64,000 nt of DNA, taken from the NCBI RefSeq assembly GCF_001969855.1, contig NZ_MRBL01000006.1, positions 124,001-188,000 on the forward strand, read 5' to 3'. Both the position numbers and the translations under genes were made by a program. This document shows positions 9,264-17,295 of this stretch, one piece after another. Origin of the DNA: Bacillus haynesii. Its GTDB lineage: Bacteria; Bacillota; Bacilli; Bacillales; Bacillaceae. Below the pieces are notes generated by a model, which was not told where the DNA came from, made no database searches, and worked only from the letters and a program-made list of their open reading frames with translations. Numbering within the stretch: the stretch's first letter is position 1; every line of letters begins with the position of its first letter.

Positions 9264-9290
9264 GGGGAACCTTCTGACCACAGGTTCCCC
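9264..9290. terminator. Hairpin between convergent AraC and yhfK-like genes
   Basis: GGGGAACCT and AGGTTCCCC form a 9-bp stem with a nine-base loop between the two convergent stop codons. T-tracts are weak, so its strength is uncertain. Confidence 0.55.
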
Positions 9291-9299
9291 GAATCACTT

Positions 9300-9944
9300 T
9301 TATATCGTTTTAAGCGCCTCGGCAGGCGTTTGATCCCCCGAAACCAAATCGAATGAACGCTGGAAAGTGTGCTCCTCAGTGAGCGACGCCAAGATGGTAT
9401 CAGCCACATCTTCACGCGGAATCGTTCCGCGCTCAAGATTTTCCGCGGCTTTTACCCGGCCTGTGCCCGGTTCGTTTAACAGGCCTCCCGGACGGATAAT
9501 CGTGTAATTTAATTCGCTGCCTTCAAGCATCCGATCCGCATAATGTTTGGCGACATGATACGGTTTTAACGCTTCATTCCAATTTTCACGGCGGTGTGCC
9601 TGCAATGTGCTGACCATAATAAAACGGCGAATGCCCGCTTTTTCGGCGGCTTCGATCGTTTTAACCGCCCCATCCAAGTCGACCAAAAGCGTTTTGTCAG
9701 CGCCCGTTTTGCCGCCTGAGCCGGCGGTAAAGACAATCGCGTCGCAGCCTTTGGCCGCTTCTGCGATGCTCTCCACGGTGCCTTCTAAATTAGCGAGCGC
9801 GGTTTCTGTTCCCGATTGTTTCAAAGCCTGCGCCTGCTCTTCGTTTCTCACCATTGCTCTGACTTGATGTTCTCCGCTCTCATTCAAGCTTTTCGTCAAG
9901 CGGCGCCCGATTTGTCCGTTCGCCCCCACTACAAACACTTTCAT
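9300..9944 (-). CDS. yhfK: NAD(P)-binding SDR-like protein (YhfK family)
   Basis: A 214-residue Rossmann-fold protein of the atypical short-chain dehydrogenase group. The glycine motif GANGQIGRRL sits at residues 7-16, and YHVAKHYAD (near 129-137) provides the Tyr-x3-Lys pair. Close to B. subtilis YhfK in length and in blocks such as VFTAGSGGKTG and IIRPGGLLNEPGTG. Members are related to NAD(P)H-dependent reductases and flavin reductase-like proteins; the substrate is unknown. GGAGGATGAGCAG precedes the ATG. Confidence 0.82.
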   Translation of the reverse strand: MKVFVVGANGQIGRRLTKSLNESGEHQVRAMVRNEEQAQALKQSGTETALANLEGTVESIAEAAKGCDAIVFTAGSGGKTGADKTLLVDLDGAVKTIEAAEKAGIRRFIMVSTLQAHRRENWNEALKPYHVAKHYADRMLEGSELNYTIIRPGGLLNEPGTGRVKAAENLERGTIPREDVADTILASLTEEHTFQRSFDLVSGDQTPAEALKTI

Positions 9945-9979
9945 CTGCTCATCCTCCTTGTTGTCCGGTTTCTTTTTTC

Positions 9980-10008
9980 ATTATTTCACTGTACAGACAA
10001 TTGTTCAA
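9980..10008 (-). promoter_or_regulatory. Sigma-A promoter of the yhfK-like gene
   Basis: On the minus strand TTGAAC and AATAAT are separated by 17 bases, about 40 bases upstream of the start codon. Confidence 0.6.
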
Positions 10009-10040
10009 ACCGCCCGCTCGCCAAAATGTGCGAATGCTAA

Positions 10041-10323
10041 AAAGGCTCCCCATTCTCACTGTAGGCAGCCTTTCAGATTGTTGACAATATAGGTCGGACT
10101 TTTATAATCTGCCCTATTTTTATTCAATTCATTCTGTTTTCTGGCGATGAGGACCTTTTCAAGTCAAGCTCACCGGATTTTTGAGATTTTGGCAGCAAAA
10201 ACGTTAAACGTAAATTCGCCTTTTCTCCGCGGGCCGAAAATAACCAACCTCTCTCCCCTATTCGAAAAAAACTCGCGCTGAAGCCACTTTTGTTGACAGT
10301 CCGGATTTTTATATCCGGACTAT
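10041..10323. repeat. Repeat-like intergenic segment with TTGTTGACA junctions
   Basis: No gene is supported between the yhfK-like promoter and the small membrane gene. The segment opens with a hairpin (AAAGGCT at 10041, AGCCTTT at 10067) followed by TCAGATTGTTGACA, the same junction that begins the two 190-bp repeats. A second hairpin follows (10084-10112), and TTTTGTTGACAG occurs again near 10289. The final stem AGTCCGGAT/ATCCGGACT (10299-10322) lies next to the stop of the minus-strand gene. The body does not match the 190-bp element. Confidence 0.4.
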
Positions 10324-10608
10324 TTATACTTGAAGCCAAAAGTATGTTGCCAGTGCCAATAAAAGCAAATAAAGGCCGGCAATGAAACGAAACACCCCTT
10401 TTTTTCCGGAAAATGGAGGGTTGATTAACATGACAATAATAGTGGGCGCAAATAATACAATGAGAAAATATTTGTATTCTATAAAAAACGTACATATGGA
10501 AAGGAGAATAGAGATATAGAAAACTGCGATAAAACCACTTCCAAACTTTTTATTCAGTTCTTCTTTGTTTTCTCCAAGCAGCTTATCTATCTGTTTTTTA
10601 TGAAACAT
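10324..10608 (-). CDS. Small membrane protein, unknown function
   Basis: A 94-residue protein with a charged N-terminus (residues 1-23) and three hydrophobic helices (about 25-42, 45-63 and 72-92). A good ribosome site AGGAGGTCATT precedes the ATG. I do not recognise a family. It stands alone between AT-rich spacers. Confidence 0.6.
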   Translation of the reverse strand: MFHKKQIDKLLGENKEELNKKFGSGFIAVFYISILLSICTFFIEYKYFLIVLFAPTIIVMLINPPFSGKKGVFRFIAGLYLLLLALATYFWLQV

Positions 10609-11131
10609 AATGACCTCCTATCAGAATTTATGTAATATAGTACTTCAATCATTGCAGCAAACGTAAGAATTGAGATCAAAATCAAAAAATCAAGAGTATC
10701 CCTTAGAAAAAGCCTTTTAGAAAAGCTGAAACCTCTGATTTAGAACACTAAAAATTAACCAAGAAATACGGTATAGCGCTTTTTGAATTCACATAACAAT
10801 AAAATTTTCAGAGCGAAAAATAGAGTTATAGTAAAATATGAAGAATTTTTGTTCTTAAAGAATACCATATACACAATTGTTAAATCGAGGATTTTTTAGT
10901 TATTTTTGTTTGATTAATAAAATTTGATCAACGATCAAACAGGCTTATATATCCAATTAACGGAAATTCTTTCAACTGTGACATCAAACACTGAGCTCTC
11001 ATTTAAATTTAAGTGAATAGGTAGAATTGCCGCCGCGCTCAAGCATAGCGACTTGGTTCGCGCCACTTTTGGTGACTTTGCCGACAAACAAAAAGACTTC
11101 CCATTCGTATCGTGAGAAGCCTTTTTATTTT
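10609..11131. other. AT-rich region without a recognised gene
   Basis: About 500 bases between two minus-strand genes. Most of it is very AT-rich with no ribosome site or open frame of note. A short GC-rich island at about 11025-11085 (with GCCGACAAAC) contrasts with its surroundings. The terminator of the signal peptidase gene occupies the right end. Confidence 0.4.
11090..11126 (-). terminator. Terminator of the signal peptidase gene
   Basis: On the minus strand AAAAAGGCTTC pairs with GAAGTCTTTTT (one G-U pair), and the right arm runs into T residues. Confidence 0.75.
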
Positions 11132-11680
11132 CTATTCTATTCCGCCAATCTCATTGAAAGGGAAATAACGGAATTCAACTTTGCCGACAACGGAGTCCAT
11201 TGTGATAAATCCGAAAAAACGGCTGTCTTTGCTGTTTTGACGGTTATCCCCCATCACAAACAAGTGATCTTCCGGCACCTTTTGTTCACCGGTTAATTTC
11301 TCCAGTGTGAAGTTATCGGTTAAATGTTCATGAAGCGTCAGCTTTTGTTTGTTTTTCTTTAAATAAGGTTCATCGTATGCTTTTCCGTTTATATAAAGGA
11401 CATCATCCTTCATTTTGATCGTATCTCCCGGGAGCCCGATCACCCTTTTCACATAGTTTTCATCCGAATCAGGCGCGTGAAAAATAATTTTATCAAAGCG
11501 CTGAATATCGCTGATTTTACTAACCATGACCATGTTGCCGTCCTCTAAAGTCGGATACATTGAATCTCCCAAAACGGTTGACGGCGTAAACAGAAAATAG
11601 CGGCAAACCATCACAAGCGCTGCGGCGATGACAAGTGTTTTCACCCACGATAAGATCTCTTTTTTTCTACTATTTTTCAT
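11132..11680 (-). CDS. Type I signal peptidase (Sip family)
   Basis: A 182-residue signal peptidase I with a single N-terminal membrane anchor (about residues 13-30), typical of the Gram-positive P-type enzymes. The catalytic serine is in GDSMYPT (Ser40), the general-base lysine in YVKRVIGLPGD (Lys79), and box E is GDNRQNSKDSR. It removes signal peptides from secreted preproteins on the outer membrane face. Bacillus species carry several paralogues (SipS, T, U, V, W); which one this equals cannot be decided here. GAAGGAG precedes the ATG. Confidence 0.93.
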   Translation of the reverse strand: MKNSRKKEILSWVKTLVIAAALVMVCRYFLFTPSTVLGDSMYPTLEDGNMVMVSKISDIQRFDKIIFHAPDSDENYVKRVIGLPGDTIKMKDDVLYINGKAYDEPYLKKNKQKLTLHEHLTDNFTLEKLTGEQKVPEDHLFVMGDNRQNSKDSRFFGFITMDSVVGKVEFRYFPFNEIGGIE

Positions 11681-11967
11681 AAGTACTCTCCTTCACTTCC
11701 GGATCGTTTCATCGGCATTCCGCTCCTTCTATCATATCAGGCCGTCCGTCTGAATGCTTTCCGCAAGCACCCGAAGGCGCAGCCGTAAAAAAATGGTTGA
11801 TACATATAATATTAGCGGTTGAAACGAAAAATCCTTTATTCAATGTTGAATTTTGTCAGTTGATCAGCTTATTTACAGCACAACAAACCATTATATATGC
11901 ACAGGCAAATCGCCCCTCTTTATAATACATTATCATATCATGACCCAAAGGCGGTGATTGCCTCAAA

Positions 11968-12207
11968 ATGAGCAGCTACGAAGAGTACTATGACAATTAC
12001 GATCCATACAGCCCTGAGCGGGAAAAAGAAAGACAGTCAAGGAATGCGCGGCGTTCGGCGGATACGAATAAAACAGATAAAACGGATAAAACGGATAAAA
12101 CGGATAAAACCCGCAGCTCTGACGATGACCGGTTCAAATGCAGAAAAAGAAAGTGTTTTTCTGATGACGATGACGATCGGTTCAAGTGCCGCAGAATGAA
12201 GTGCTGA
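11968..12207 (+). CDS. Small Asp/Lys/Cys-rich repetitive protein, possibly spore-coat-like
   Basis: A 79-residue hydrophilic protein in three parts: a Tyr/Asp-rich start (SSYEEYYDNYDPYSP), a run of Asp-Lys-Thr triplets (12070-12111) encoded by 9-base tandem repeats, and a duplicated acidic-Cys motif (DDDRFKCRKRKC and DDDDDRFKCRRMKC). Composition of this kind is seen in small spore-coat proteins, but I recognise no family. The ribosome site AAGGCGGTG is slightly distant. A strong terminator follows, which supports it as a real gene. Confidence 0.55.
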   Translation: MSSYEEYYDNYDPYSPEREKERQSRNARRSADTNKTDKTDKTDKTDKTRSSDDDRFKCRKRKCFSDDDDDRFKCRRMKC

Positions 12208-12218
12208 CCATTGATCTT

Positions 12219-12252
12219 TAAAGCCGATTCATATATGATAATCGGCTTTTTT
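12219..12252 (+). terminator. Terminator of the Asp/Lys/Cys-rich gene
   Basis: AAAGCCGATT pairs with AATCGGCTTT around a loop of about 12 bases, followed by six T. Confidence 0.85.
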
Positions 12253-12338
12253 ACATAAAATCACGGCATCACCGCTCCAAACCGGAACATTCATCCATCG
12301 GGTGAATACCATGAATCTAAAAGGAGATGGAAAGGAAT

Positions 12339-12647
12339 ATGAATGTTCCGAAAGATGCCGTTTGCTCGATGCCCCATGACCATCAAAGGTCTTTGCACGA
12401 TTTATGCCGCAAATACATGCACTATCACGTCGTGCTGAAAATGAAGGACGGCAGTTCCGTTCACGGTATTCTTGAAGGGGTGAACCGTCAGGAAGCATCT
12501 GTCCTCGTTCCCGAAGACGTGACAGAAACAGATGAAAGGCAGTTTTACGGCGGATACGGATATCCGCGGCGACGATTCCGGCGGTTCAGGAGAAGGATCT
12601 TCCCGTTTGTTTTTATCGCTGCGCTGTATCCTTTTCCATATTATTAG
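12339..12647 (+). CDS. Small basic protein with LSm-like segment and Arg-rich tail
   Basis: A 102-residue protein. Its middle (VVLKMKDGSSVHGILEGVNR) reads like the small beta-barrel of LSm/Hfq-type proteins. An Arg-rich stretch (PRRRFRRFRRR) and an aromatic hydrophobic tail follow. I chose the ATG at 12339 since AAAGGAAT lies just upstream; an in-frame ATG at 12327 abuts its ribosome site. No known family or function is recognised. It could be a spore-associated or membrane-peripheral protein. Confidence 0.55.
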   Translation: MNVPKDAVCSMPHDHQRSLHDLCRKYMHYHVVLKMKDGSSVHGILEGVNRQEASVLVPEDVTETDERQFYGGYGYPRRRFRRFRRRIFPFVFIAALYPFPYY

Positions 12648-12740
12648 GCAAAAGCCCGGTATGATGTCAAATCCGTGAAACTTATTTCCCGTTGCTTCGT
12701 ATATACAAACACGACGCAAACCGAGGAAGGAGACAGATAA

Positions 12741-13733
12741 ATGGCATCTGCTAAACTGCAGCAGCGGTTGGATCAATATAAAGCAATTTACTCTGAGTTA
12801 AAAAGCGATTTAAAATGGAAAGTCACAGATCAGCGGACATTGATGATGATTGCTTCCATGTATGTCGTCAACAAGCGGCCTTTTGATAAAGAACGGTTTT
12901 TAACACTCAGTGAGGCTGTCAAACAGGCCGCCGGTGCATTTTCGCCGTTAAGGTCGTCCCATCGCTATACATTCGCCGCTATGTTTGACGTGCGCTTCGA
13001 AGAACCTGAAACGCATATCAGACCTTTTTTCATCCTTTATGACAAAATGACCGGCAACGGATTCCAAAAAAGTATTTTCACCTATTTGTCCGCTCTTATC
13101 CTTTTGACAAAATATCCTGATGAGCATGATCATGAAAGCAAAATTAATCGGGCTTTGTCTATTTACAAAGGAATGAAGGACAAGCACGTCTTTTTAACAT
13201 CTGCCGGCGACTACCCGCTCGCCGTGCTCTTGGCCGGTTCAAATATGGAGACAGGTGAACTGATTGACTATATCGAAGCGTTTTACCAAAAGCTTAACCA
13301 AGCGGGTTTTCGCAAAGGGAACGATTTGCAGTTTCTCAGCCACATCCTCTCGCTTATGCCGGAGCGGGATTCCGATCAACTTGTCGCCCGCTCCCTCTTG
13401 ATATACGATGAATTGACAAAAAAGCATAGAAGACCGAAGCCTGTCCATTACCCGGAAATCGGACTGCTTGCGTTGCTTGAGAACGGTGAAAAAGACATAG
13501 ATGCCATCACAATCATGGCAGGCGCATTGAACAGCGATAAACTGTTCAGGTGGCAGAAAGATATGAATCTGAAAACGGCCGTCAACTTGTACATGAGCGA
13601 AAAAACGGAAGATCCGGCGCTTCTGGAAACAGGACTTTATCAAACGCTTGAAGTCGTTATTCAAGCACAGCAGACGGCAGCAATCGCTATTATGACGAGC
13701 TCGGCTGCGGCGTCTCAGGCAAACGGCTCATGA
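12741..13733 (+). CDS. DUF4003 family protein
   Basis: A 330-residue, mostly helical soluble protein matching my recollection of DUF4003 (residues about 5-315, with blocks such as RTLMMIASMYV and AAMFDVRFEEPE). The family is restricted mainly to Bacilli and has no assigned activity. No signal peptide or membrane helix is present. AGGAAGGAGAC precedes the ATG, and a strong hairpin follows the stop. It appears monocistronic. Confidence 0.75.
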   Translation: MASAKLQQRLDQYKAIYSELKSDLKWKVTDQRTLMMIASMYVVNKRPFDKERFLTLSEAVKQAAGAFSPLRSSHRYTFAAMFDVRFEEPETHIRPFFILYDKMTGNGFQKSIFTYLSALILLTKYPDEHDHESKINRALSIYKGMKDKHVFLTSAGDYPLAVLLAGSNMETGELIDYIEAFYQKLNQAGFRKGNDLQFLSHILSLMPERDSDQLVARSLLIYDELTKKHRRPKPVHYPEIGLLALLENGEKDIDAITIMAGALNSDKLFRWQKDMNLKTAVNLYMSEKTEDPALLETGLYQTLEVVIQAQQTAAIAIMTSSAAASQANGS

Positions 13734-13742
13734 TAAAAAGAA

Positions 13743-13775
13743 ATCAGCCGGCACAGTCTGTTTGTGCCGGCTGAT
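13743..13775. terminator. Bidirectional terminator hairpin
   Basis: ATCAGCCGGCACA and TGTGCCGGCTGAT form a 13-bp stem between the convergent DUF4003 gene and ydjN. T-tracts are weak on both sides. Confidence 0.65.
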
Positions 13776-13781
13776 CGTCGT

Positions 13782-14801
13782 TTATTCATCAATGACGGTA
13801 AAGGTGTTGATGATCCCGTTTGTTTTCTCCCAGGCTTTGCTCACTTTATTCGTATCCATATCATACGAATAAATCGTTCTCACCCTTGCTTCGCTCCCCG
13901 TTTCATCTTCAAGCAGCTTCGCATCTTTTGCTTCAGCGAGAAAGTAAAGTTTTTTCCCGTCTTTCGAGAATTGCGGCTGTGCCGAGTCGACTAATGAAAA
14001 TGCCCGCTGATCTGAAATGATCGCTTTATATTTCTTCGTTTCGGCATCCATCGCATAAATCGCCTTCTGATCATCAGCCGATTCAGTAAAGACGATCGTT
14101 TTTCCATCCGGTGAGATTGCCACGTCATTGATAAATTTTGCGATCGTTCTCACCTTTTCCTGATCTTTCTCATCCGCCAGAGAAATGTTCATATTCGTCG
14201 GTTCGGGCGGTACGCCTTTGCTGTTCGCCTCATCGGTTTTTTGATAGTCTTCTTTCAATGAATAATGCAGCATAGCGAATTGATTGTTAGCTTTGTTGTA
14301 CTGATAGTAGCTGACACTTTCGTCCTTGTTTTTTAACGATGGATAGATGACGTGAAACGCCTTTTGTTTTAAATCAAAGGAAGCGAGGTGAAAATTCCTC
14401 TCCTCCGCAAGGTTGTATCTCATGAACAGCTTCGAATCGTCCGCCGATAAACTGAGCCCGTCGACATATTCATCACCTGAATATAGGGTTGTTTTTTTGC
14501 CCGACTGTAAATCCAGTCTGATCAAATGCTTCACATTGCTGTTATCGGTGTTCGTATAATAAAGAATGCGTTTTTTCCGGTCTAATACCATAGCCGGGTA
14601 ATCCGTCATCTTTTCTTCATACAGCTTATTTTGATTTTCATAGTAAGCGGTCATCAGCTTCTGATCGGTTATCGATACGAGCAGATCTGAACCGCCGCTC
14701 TTTGCCGGCTCCGCTTTTTCCGGGACGAAATAGCGGACGGCCGCAAATGCGCCTGCGACTAAAATGACTGCCGCCAACAAAAACACCAAAACTTTTTTCA
14801 T
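13782..14801 (-). CDS. ydjN: YdjN-like anchored beta-propeller protein
   Basis: A 339-residue protein with one N-terminal membrane helix (about residues 4-22) and an extracytoplasmic part built of TolB/PD40-like propeller repeats (for instance DVAISPDGKTIVFTE and PQFSKDGKKLYFLAE). In B. subtilis ydjN follows ydjM, as here. The ATG at 14801 is preferred. Starting at 14852 would place a 12-bp hairpin inside the coding region and leaves only two bases between AGGAG and ATG. No enzymatic motif is visible. Confidence 0.8.
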   Translation of the reverse strand: MKKVLVFLLAAVILVAGAFAAVRYFVPEKAEPAKSGGSDLLVSITDQKLMTAYYENQNKLYEEKMTDYPAMVLDRKKRILYYTNTDNSNVKHLIRLDLQSGKKTTLYSGDEYVDGLSLSADDSKLFMRYNLAEERNFHLASFDLKQKAFHVIYPSLKNKDESVSYYQYNKANNQFAMLHYSLKEDYQKTDEANSKGVPPEPTNMNISLADEKDQEKVRTIAKFINDVAISPDGKTIVFTESADDQKAIYAMDAETKKYKAIISDQRAFSLVDSAQPQFSKDGKKLYFLAEAKDAKLLEDETGSEARVRTIYSYDMDTNKVSKAWEKTNGIINTFTVIDE

Positions 14802-14822
14802 ATTCGACCCCGCCAATTGAAA

Positions 14823-14850
14823 GAAGCAAGAAAACGATTTTTCTTGCTTC
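14823..14850 (-). terminator. Hairpin between ydjM and ydjN
   Basis: A perfect 12-bp stem (GAAGCAAGAAAA with TTTTCTTGCTTC, loop of four) follows the ydjM stop. It may act as a partial terminator, lowering ydjN relative to ydjM. Confidence 0.6.
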
Positions 14851-14857
14851 ATCTCTC

Positions 14858-15238
14858 CTATTTTTTATATGTATAATGTCCGGCGACCTTTCCTTTGCTT
14901 GTCGGAAATCCCAAAGCTCTAAAAGCTTTCGGGCTTACATCCAAAACAGCGCCCGGCATTCTGCCGACATCATATTTATAGACTGTAATGACTTTCTTTG
15001 GTTTTGCTTTAGAATAGGCTCTTATTTTTGTGCCTTTTCTCGGAACATCGAAGCCCATCTTTGTGGCGCAGTCCCAATGGCCGAGCCTTTTGCCGTCAGC
15101 GCCGACTTTGCCTACGCCGTTGTACCAAGTGATGTAGCCGCTGACTTTTTTCGTTTTAGCACTCGCTTCACCGGCAAAATTGAATGCCAATAGCAAGCTG
15201 CCTGCCAAAACAAAAACAGAAAAAAGTATCTTCTTCAT
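14858..15238 (-). CDS. ydjM: Secreted cell-wall-associated protein YdjM
   Basis: A 126-residue protein with a Sec signal peptide ending in ASA (about residue 27). The mature part is similar to B. subtilis YdjM (blocks GYITWYNGVGKVG, GHWDCATKMGFDVP, VYKYDVGRMPGAVLDVSPKAF) and has the look of a 3D-type double-psi barrel found in wall hydrolases. In B. subtilis ydjM belongs to the WalR regulon. The ATG at 15238 is chosen because GGAGG lies ten bases upstream. Confidence 0.9.
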   Translation of the reverse strand: MKKILFSVFVLAGSLLLAFNFAGEASAKTKKVSGYITWYNGVGKVGADGKRLGHWDCATKMGFDVPRKGTKIRAYSKAKPKKVITVYKYDVGRMPGAVLDVSPKAFRALGFPTSKGKVAGHYTYKK

Positions 15239-15281
15239 ATAAAAGTATCCTCCGTGAATGGGATTTTTTTCTGACATTCAA

Positions 15282-15326
15282 ATTATACCTTTTTTCATAG
15301 AAATGGTATTTTACAGTTTGTTTACG
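15282..15326 (-). promoter_or_regulatory. ydjM promoter with WalR-like box
   Basis: The -10 TATAAT is at 15282-15287 (minus strand), with no good -35. At 15310-15326 the minus strand reads CGTAAA, five bases, TGTAAA. This fits the WalR direct repeat TGTWAH-N5-TGTWAH with one mismatch. Its position just upstream suits activation. Confidence 0.65.
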
Positions 15327-15440
15327 TTTAAAATGCAATTGTTACGCCCGGTTTTCTGCCAAACTATTATGAATAGATGACACCTTTGCCCGGATCGTTC
15401 GTATATAAAAGAGAAAACCGAAATGAATAGGATGATCACA

Positions 15441-15833
15441 GTGAAAAAATCGAAATTGATCTCGTTATCCGCGGCTGCGATGCTTTTCACCGTTCCCTTA
15501 TCAGGATGTTCATCATCCGCTTCAGACCGTTCACAGGAGGTCGCAGAAGACCAATCCATTCAAAAATACGATCTCGTATGGTTTGATTACGTGAATGACA
15601 GCGAATCCGACAATGCACCATTACTGAAAGCATCATACGTGAAAAATGGAAAAGAAAAGACGGAGACTTTCAAAAAATATGTAGAAAATGTCGAAAATGT
15701 CGAGCAGCCTTATATTAAAATCCGTGATCATGAAGCCTTCATCTACCGTCCCCCATACATCAAATATGACCAGGAGCCGCTTGAGGGCGTCGTCAAAGAT
15801 AAAGTGGAACAAAAAAGCAGTGATGAACAATGA
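15441..15833 (+). CDS. Lipoprotein, unknown function
   Basis: A 130-residue lipoprotein. A basic start and hydrophobic stretch lead to the lipobox LSGC, with Cys23 as the expected lipid anchor; the rest is hydrophilic and Glu/Lys-rich. A GTG at 15441 is preferred because AGGATGATC is well spaced; the ATG codons at 15423 and 15432 lack a ribosome site. The stop overlaps the start of the next gene (ATGA), so the two are coupled. It is divergent from ydjM. Confidence 0.7.
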   Translation: MKKSKLISLSAAAMLFTVPLSGCSSSASDRSQEVAEDQSIQKYDLVWFDYVNDSESDNAPLLKASYVKNGKEKTETFKKYVENVENVEQPYIKIRDHEAFIYRPPYIKYDQEPLEGVVKDKVEQKSSDEQ

Positions 15834-16396
15834 AGAAAAAAAGCGCTCCTCTTATTTTGATCATGGCGCTGTCTCTCTTGCTGCCTTTTGCTCAAGCAGA
15901 GGGAGCAGTCAGCAATGGAACATCCGGAGCCACGGCTTCGAGTTCCTCGGCTAATAACAGCTCTCCAAAAACACGTGTGGGTTCAGTCAACCAGAGAATG
16001 CGCAGTTATCTGAAACAGTCTGCGAGCCAACGATATTTAAACAAGAGCAGTCAGTTCAACGCCATTCAGCGGACATTGCCGTCCAATGCCCTGTATAAAG
16101 GGAGCATCAAGCAAACACTCAATCAAAATCCTGCTGGATCAGCCTTTTTGAATTACTACTTTCCATACTGGATGATCTTCCACACGGGCGGATATACAGC
16201 AGAACAAAAAAGCATGCTCCGCACCGCCGGAATCAAAGAAAAAGCGCTCTCTGAACGAAAAGAAAAAAGATATTGGCTGTTGATTGAAGATCAAAACGGA
16301 AAAGAACATGCCGTCCTCGTCTCGAAAAAACAGTATGCCAACGTTCAAAAAGGGGATCGGATTGAAGTGCGCCGCAAACAGATCACCAAAAAATAG
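15830..16396 (+). CDS. Secreted protein, unknown function
   Basis: A 188-residue protein with a Sec signal peptide (AQAEGA near residue 25). A Ser/Asn-rich low-complexity linker (about 30-50) follows, then a basic globular part. No family is recognised. It forms a two-gene operon with the lipoprotein upstream (four-base overlap), so the two may act together at the cell surface. A terminator follows. Confidence 0.7.
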   Translation: MKKKSAPLILIMALSLLLPFAQAEGAVSNGTSGATASSSSANNSSPKTRVGSVNQRMRSYLKQSASQRYLNKSSQFNAIQRTLPSNALYKGSIKQTLNQNPAGSAFLNYYFPYWMIFHTGGYTAEQKSMLRTAGIKEKALSERKEKRYWLLIEDQNGKEHAVLVSKKQYANVQKGDRIEVRRKQITKK

Positions 16397-16407
16397 CTGA
16401 AACAAAT

Positions 16408-16435
16408 GCCGGTCATCATCATGATGCCGGCTTTT
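16408..16435 (+). terminator. Terminator of the lipoprotein operon
   Basis: GCCGG-T-CATCAT pairs with ATGATGCCGGC (one bulge), followed by TTTT. Confidence 0.65.
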
Positions 16436-16456
16436 CTCGTCATATCAAAAAAGGGC

Positions 16457-16485
16457 TTGCATTGACGAAAACCATCTGTTAAAAT
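16457..16485 (+). promoter_or_regulatory. Promoter of ywaE
   Basis: TTGCAT (16457-16462) and TAAAAT (16480-16485) are separated by 17 bases, about 48 bases before the ywaE start. Confidence 0.55.
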
Positions 16486-16533
16486 TCGTTTCATAGCTAA
16501 TGATTCTGAAAATAAAAAGGCAGGCGTCACGAT

Positions 16534-17040
16534 TTGGATAGATCCCCCCATCTTCGACAGGAAGAACACGACACACTCATCAAGCTGAAACGCATGCCGA
16601 TCGAGTCCTTGAATCTTGAAGCCATTTCGGTTGCCACCAACCTTTACCGGTCAGCGCAAAAGCTCCGCGTCAAAATGGAGACCGAGATCCTTTCCTCATA
16701 TCAATTGTCATGGACGGCTTTTTCGATTCTTTACGATCTATGGGTATGGGGCAGGCTTGAAACGAGAAAACTCGCTGAACTGTCAGGCATTTCAACAGCC
16801 ACTGCGAGCAATGTCATTAAAACGCTTGAAAAAAAGAACTTTTGCGTAAAAAGCGCGGATCCGAGAGACCGCAGACACGTATTCGCCGAGATCACATCCG
16901 AAGGAAAAGCCGCTATTGAAGAGCTCTATCCCGCGTTCCACAAAGGGGAAACAATGCTGATCAAGGGCATGACAAAAGAGGAGCAGAATACATTAATCGA
17001 GCTCCTTCGAAAAGTGAACGACAATCTTCATCAATCATAA
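16534..17040 (+). CDS. ywaE: MarR-family regulator YwaE
   Basis: A 168-residue MarR-family winged-helix regulator (recognition region LAELSGISTATASNVIKTLEKK, wing DPRDRRHVFAEI). A TTG start at 16534 is used: AAGGCAGG precedes it, and the N-terminus fits the B. subtilis orthologue as I recall it. The next in-frame ATG is at 16594. In B. subtilis ywaE lies next to tyrZ, and a MarR regulator together with a T-box was reported to control tyrZ. The same pairing is seen here. Confidence 0.85.
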   Translation: MDRSPHLRQEEHDTLIKLKRMPIESLNLEAISVATNLYRSAQKLRVKMETEILSSYQLSWTAFSILYDLWVWGRLETRKLAELSGISTATASNVIKTLEKKNFCVKSADPRDRRHVFAEITSEGKAAIEELYPAFHKGETMLIKGMTKEEQNTLIELLRKVNDNLHQS

Positions 17041-17272
17041 GCAACGACGGGAACAAGTAGCGGACTGTCTCCCTGTTCCAGAGAGCCGGCGGCTGGTGCG
17101 AGCCGGTACAAAGACAGACGTGAATTACCTCCCTGAGCTTTCTTTGTGAACCTTCAAGTAGCAAAGAACGGGAAACCGTTACCTGAAATTGAGCGGAAGA
17201 TGAAAGTCTTCAATCAGGGTGGTACCGCGTGCATTTGAGCCACGTCCCTTATCGGGATGAGGCTCTTTTTTT
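17041..17272 (+). ncRNA. Tyrosine T-box leader of tyrZ
   Basis: A T-box riboswitch fills the gap between ywaE and tyrZ. The conserved antiterminator sequence AGGGTGGTACCGCG is at 17216-17229. The terminator helix is GAGCC..GTCCC with GGGAT..GGCTC at 17237-17265, followed by seven T. A likely specifier is TAC (Tyr) at 17126-17128 in GTGAATTACC, matching the downstream enzyme. Uncharged tRNA-Tyr should stabilise the antiterminator and allow tyrZ transcription. Confidence 0.93.
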
Positions 17273-17295
17273 ATACAAAAAAAGGAGGAGTTATC

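Noticed and set aside
10124..10495. Minus-strand frame of 123 codons overlapping the small membrane gene
   Set aside because: It overlaps the better-supported 94-residue frame, lacks a ribosome site, and its C-terminal half is translation of the repeat-like spacer.
12070..12111. Tandem repeats as a possible CRISPR or regulatory iteron
   Set aside because: The unit is nine bases, keeps the reading frame and encodes Asp-Lys-Thr, so it is a coding microsatellite.
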